Below, in pieces: positions 63,962 to 64,000 of a stretch of 64,000 nucleotides of DNA. The notes beneath the pieces are model-generated. The model saw only the letters and a program-made list of their open reading frames with translations, searched no databases and had not been told where the DNA came from. The stretch spans positions 2,725,581 to 2,789,580 of the forward strand of contig JAJEKV010000106.1 of the NCBI GenBank assembly GCA_021234155.1, written 5' to 3'. Both the position numbers and the translations under genes were made by a program. Position 1 is the first letter of the stretch. Every line of letters begins with the position of its first letter. This DNA is from Isoetes taiwanensis. Lineage: Eukaryota; Streptophyta; Lycopodiopsida; Isoetales; Isoetaceae.

Positions 63962-64000
63962 TAGTTCAAGCCCCGTTTTTTTTTTTTTTTTTTTTTTTTT
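63962..64000. repeat. Probable right TSD and R continuation, then poly(T)
   Basis: TAGTTCAAG (63962-63970), then CCCCG and at least 25 T to the window end. TTTAACTAGTTCAAGCC is also present at 43721-43737, supporting this as R flank. The T run may begin another minus-strand poly(A)-tailed insertion. Confidence 0.5.

Overview
The window looks like nuclear DNA of a land plant, and of a repeat-rich, transposon-dominated part of the genome. The pointers are a plant-type mitochondrial IscU scaffold fragment, a PPR protein fragment with a plant E-motif region, a DUF659/hAT transposase, a Ty1/copia RNase H region, and a long L1-type LINE whose first ORF resembles the plant DUF4283 (gag-like) type. 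A second LINE group with an L1/Tx1-style RRM in ORF1, together with a Penelope-like or rvt-like reverse transcriptase, makes a non-flowering land plant (fern, lycophyte or gymnosperm) more likely than a grass or eudicot. That last step is inference only. I find no clearly intact conserved gene: every recognisable protein is interrupted by stops or small indels. No tRNA, rRNA or CRISPR was recognised.

Layout. 407-7658: a (GA)n microsatellite split by three same-orientation LINE insertions (full length 542-4977, 3'-end scrap 5048-5194, 5'-truncated 5336-7594). 7.7-13.4 kb: no recognised gene, one more (GA)n and a GGCGCC-palindrome repeat. 13.46-14.24 kb: copia relic. 14.9-16.9 kb: dense arrays of nested GGCGCC/CCATTTGGGG palindromes. 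18.0-19.0 kb: LINE endonuclease relic. 22.1-22.7 kb: the longest non-transposon ORF (202 aa, unknown). 24.7-26.5 kb: hAT/DUF659 relic split by a CG-rich insert. 27.75-28.0 kb: IscU-like fragment. 28.55-29.29 kb: PPR fragment between 29-bp direct repeats. 31.25-32.15 kb: a roughly 200-bp tandem array with a hairpin in each unit. 36.9-38.3 and 42.0-42.8 kb: two more LINE 3' portions with microsatellite tails. 41.2-41.8 kb: a 552-bp hAT-type MITE with perfect 8-bp TSD. 39.3-40.7, 42.8-52.4 and 55.8-57.3 kb: three copies of an unknown repeat, here called R. Copy 2 is split by a 7.1-kb LINE (44,647-51,741). Copy 3 appears to be split by a 6.6-kb LINE (57,339-63,961). 52.5-54.5 kb: a Penelope/rvt-like RT relic.

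The connecting theme is LINE biology. At least seven LINE 3' ends on both strands share a short terminal box (GGTC, then about 5-12 nt, then ACG-A/T-rich). In at least six of them the box runs straight into a different pyrimidine-rich short tandem repeat. In the 0.4-7.7 kb block the elements lie in series inside (TC)n when read in element sense. This suggests a plant LINE lineage that either targets microsatellites or creates them at its 3' ends. It is the strongest candidate here for something undescribed.
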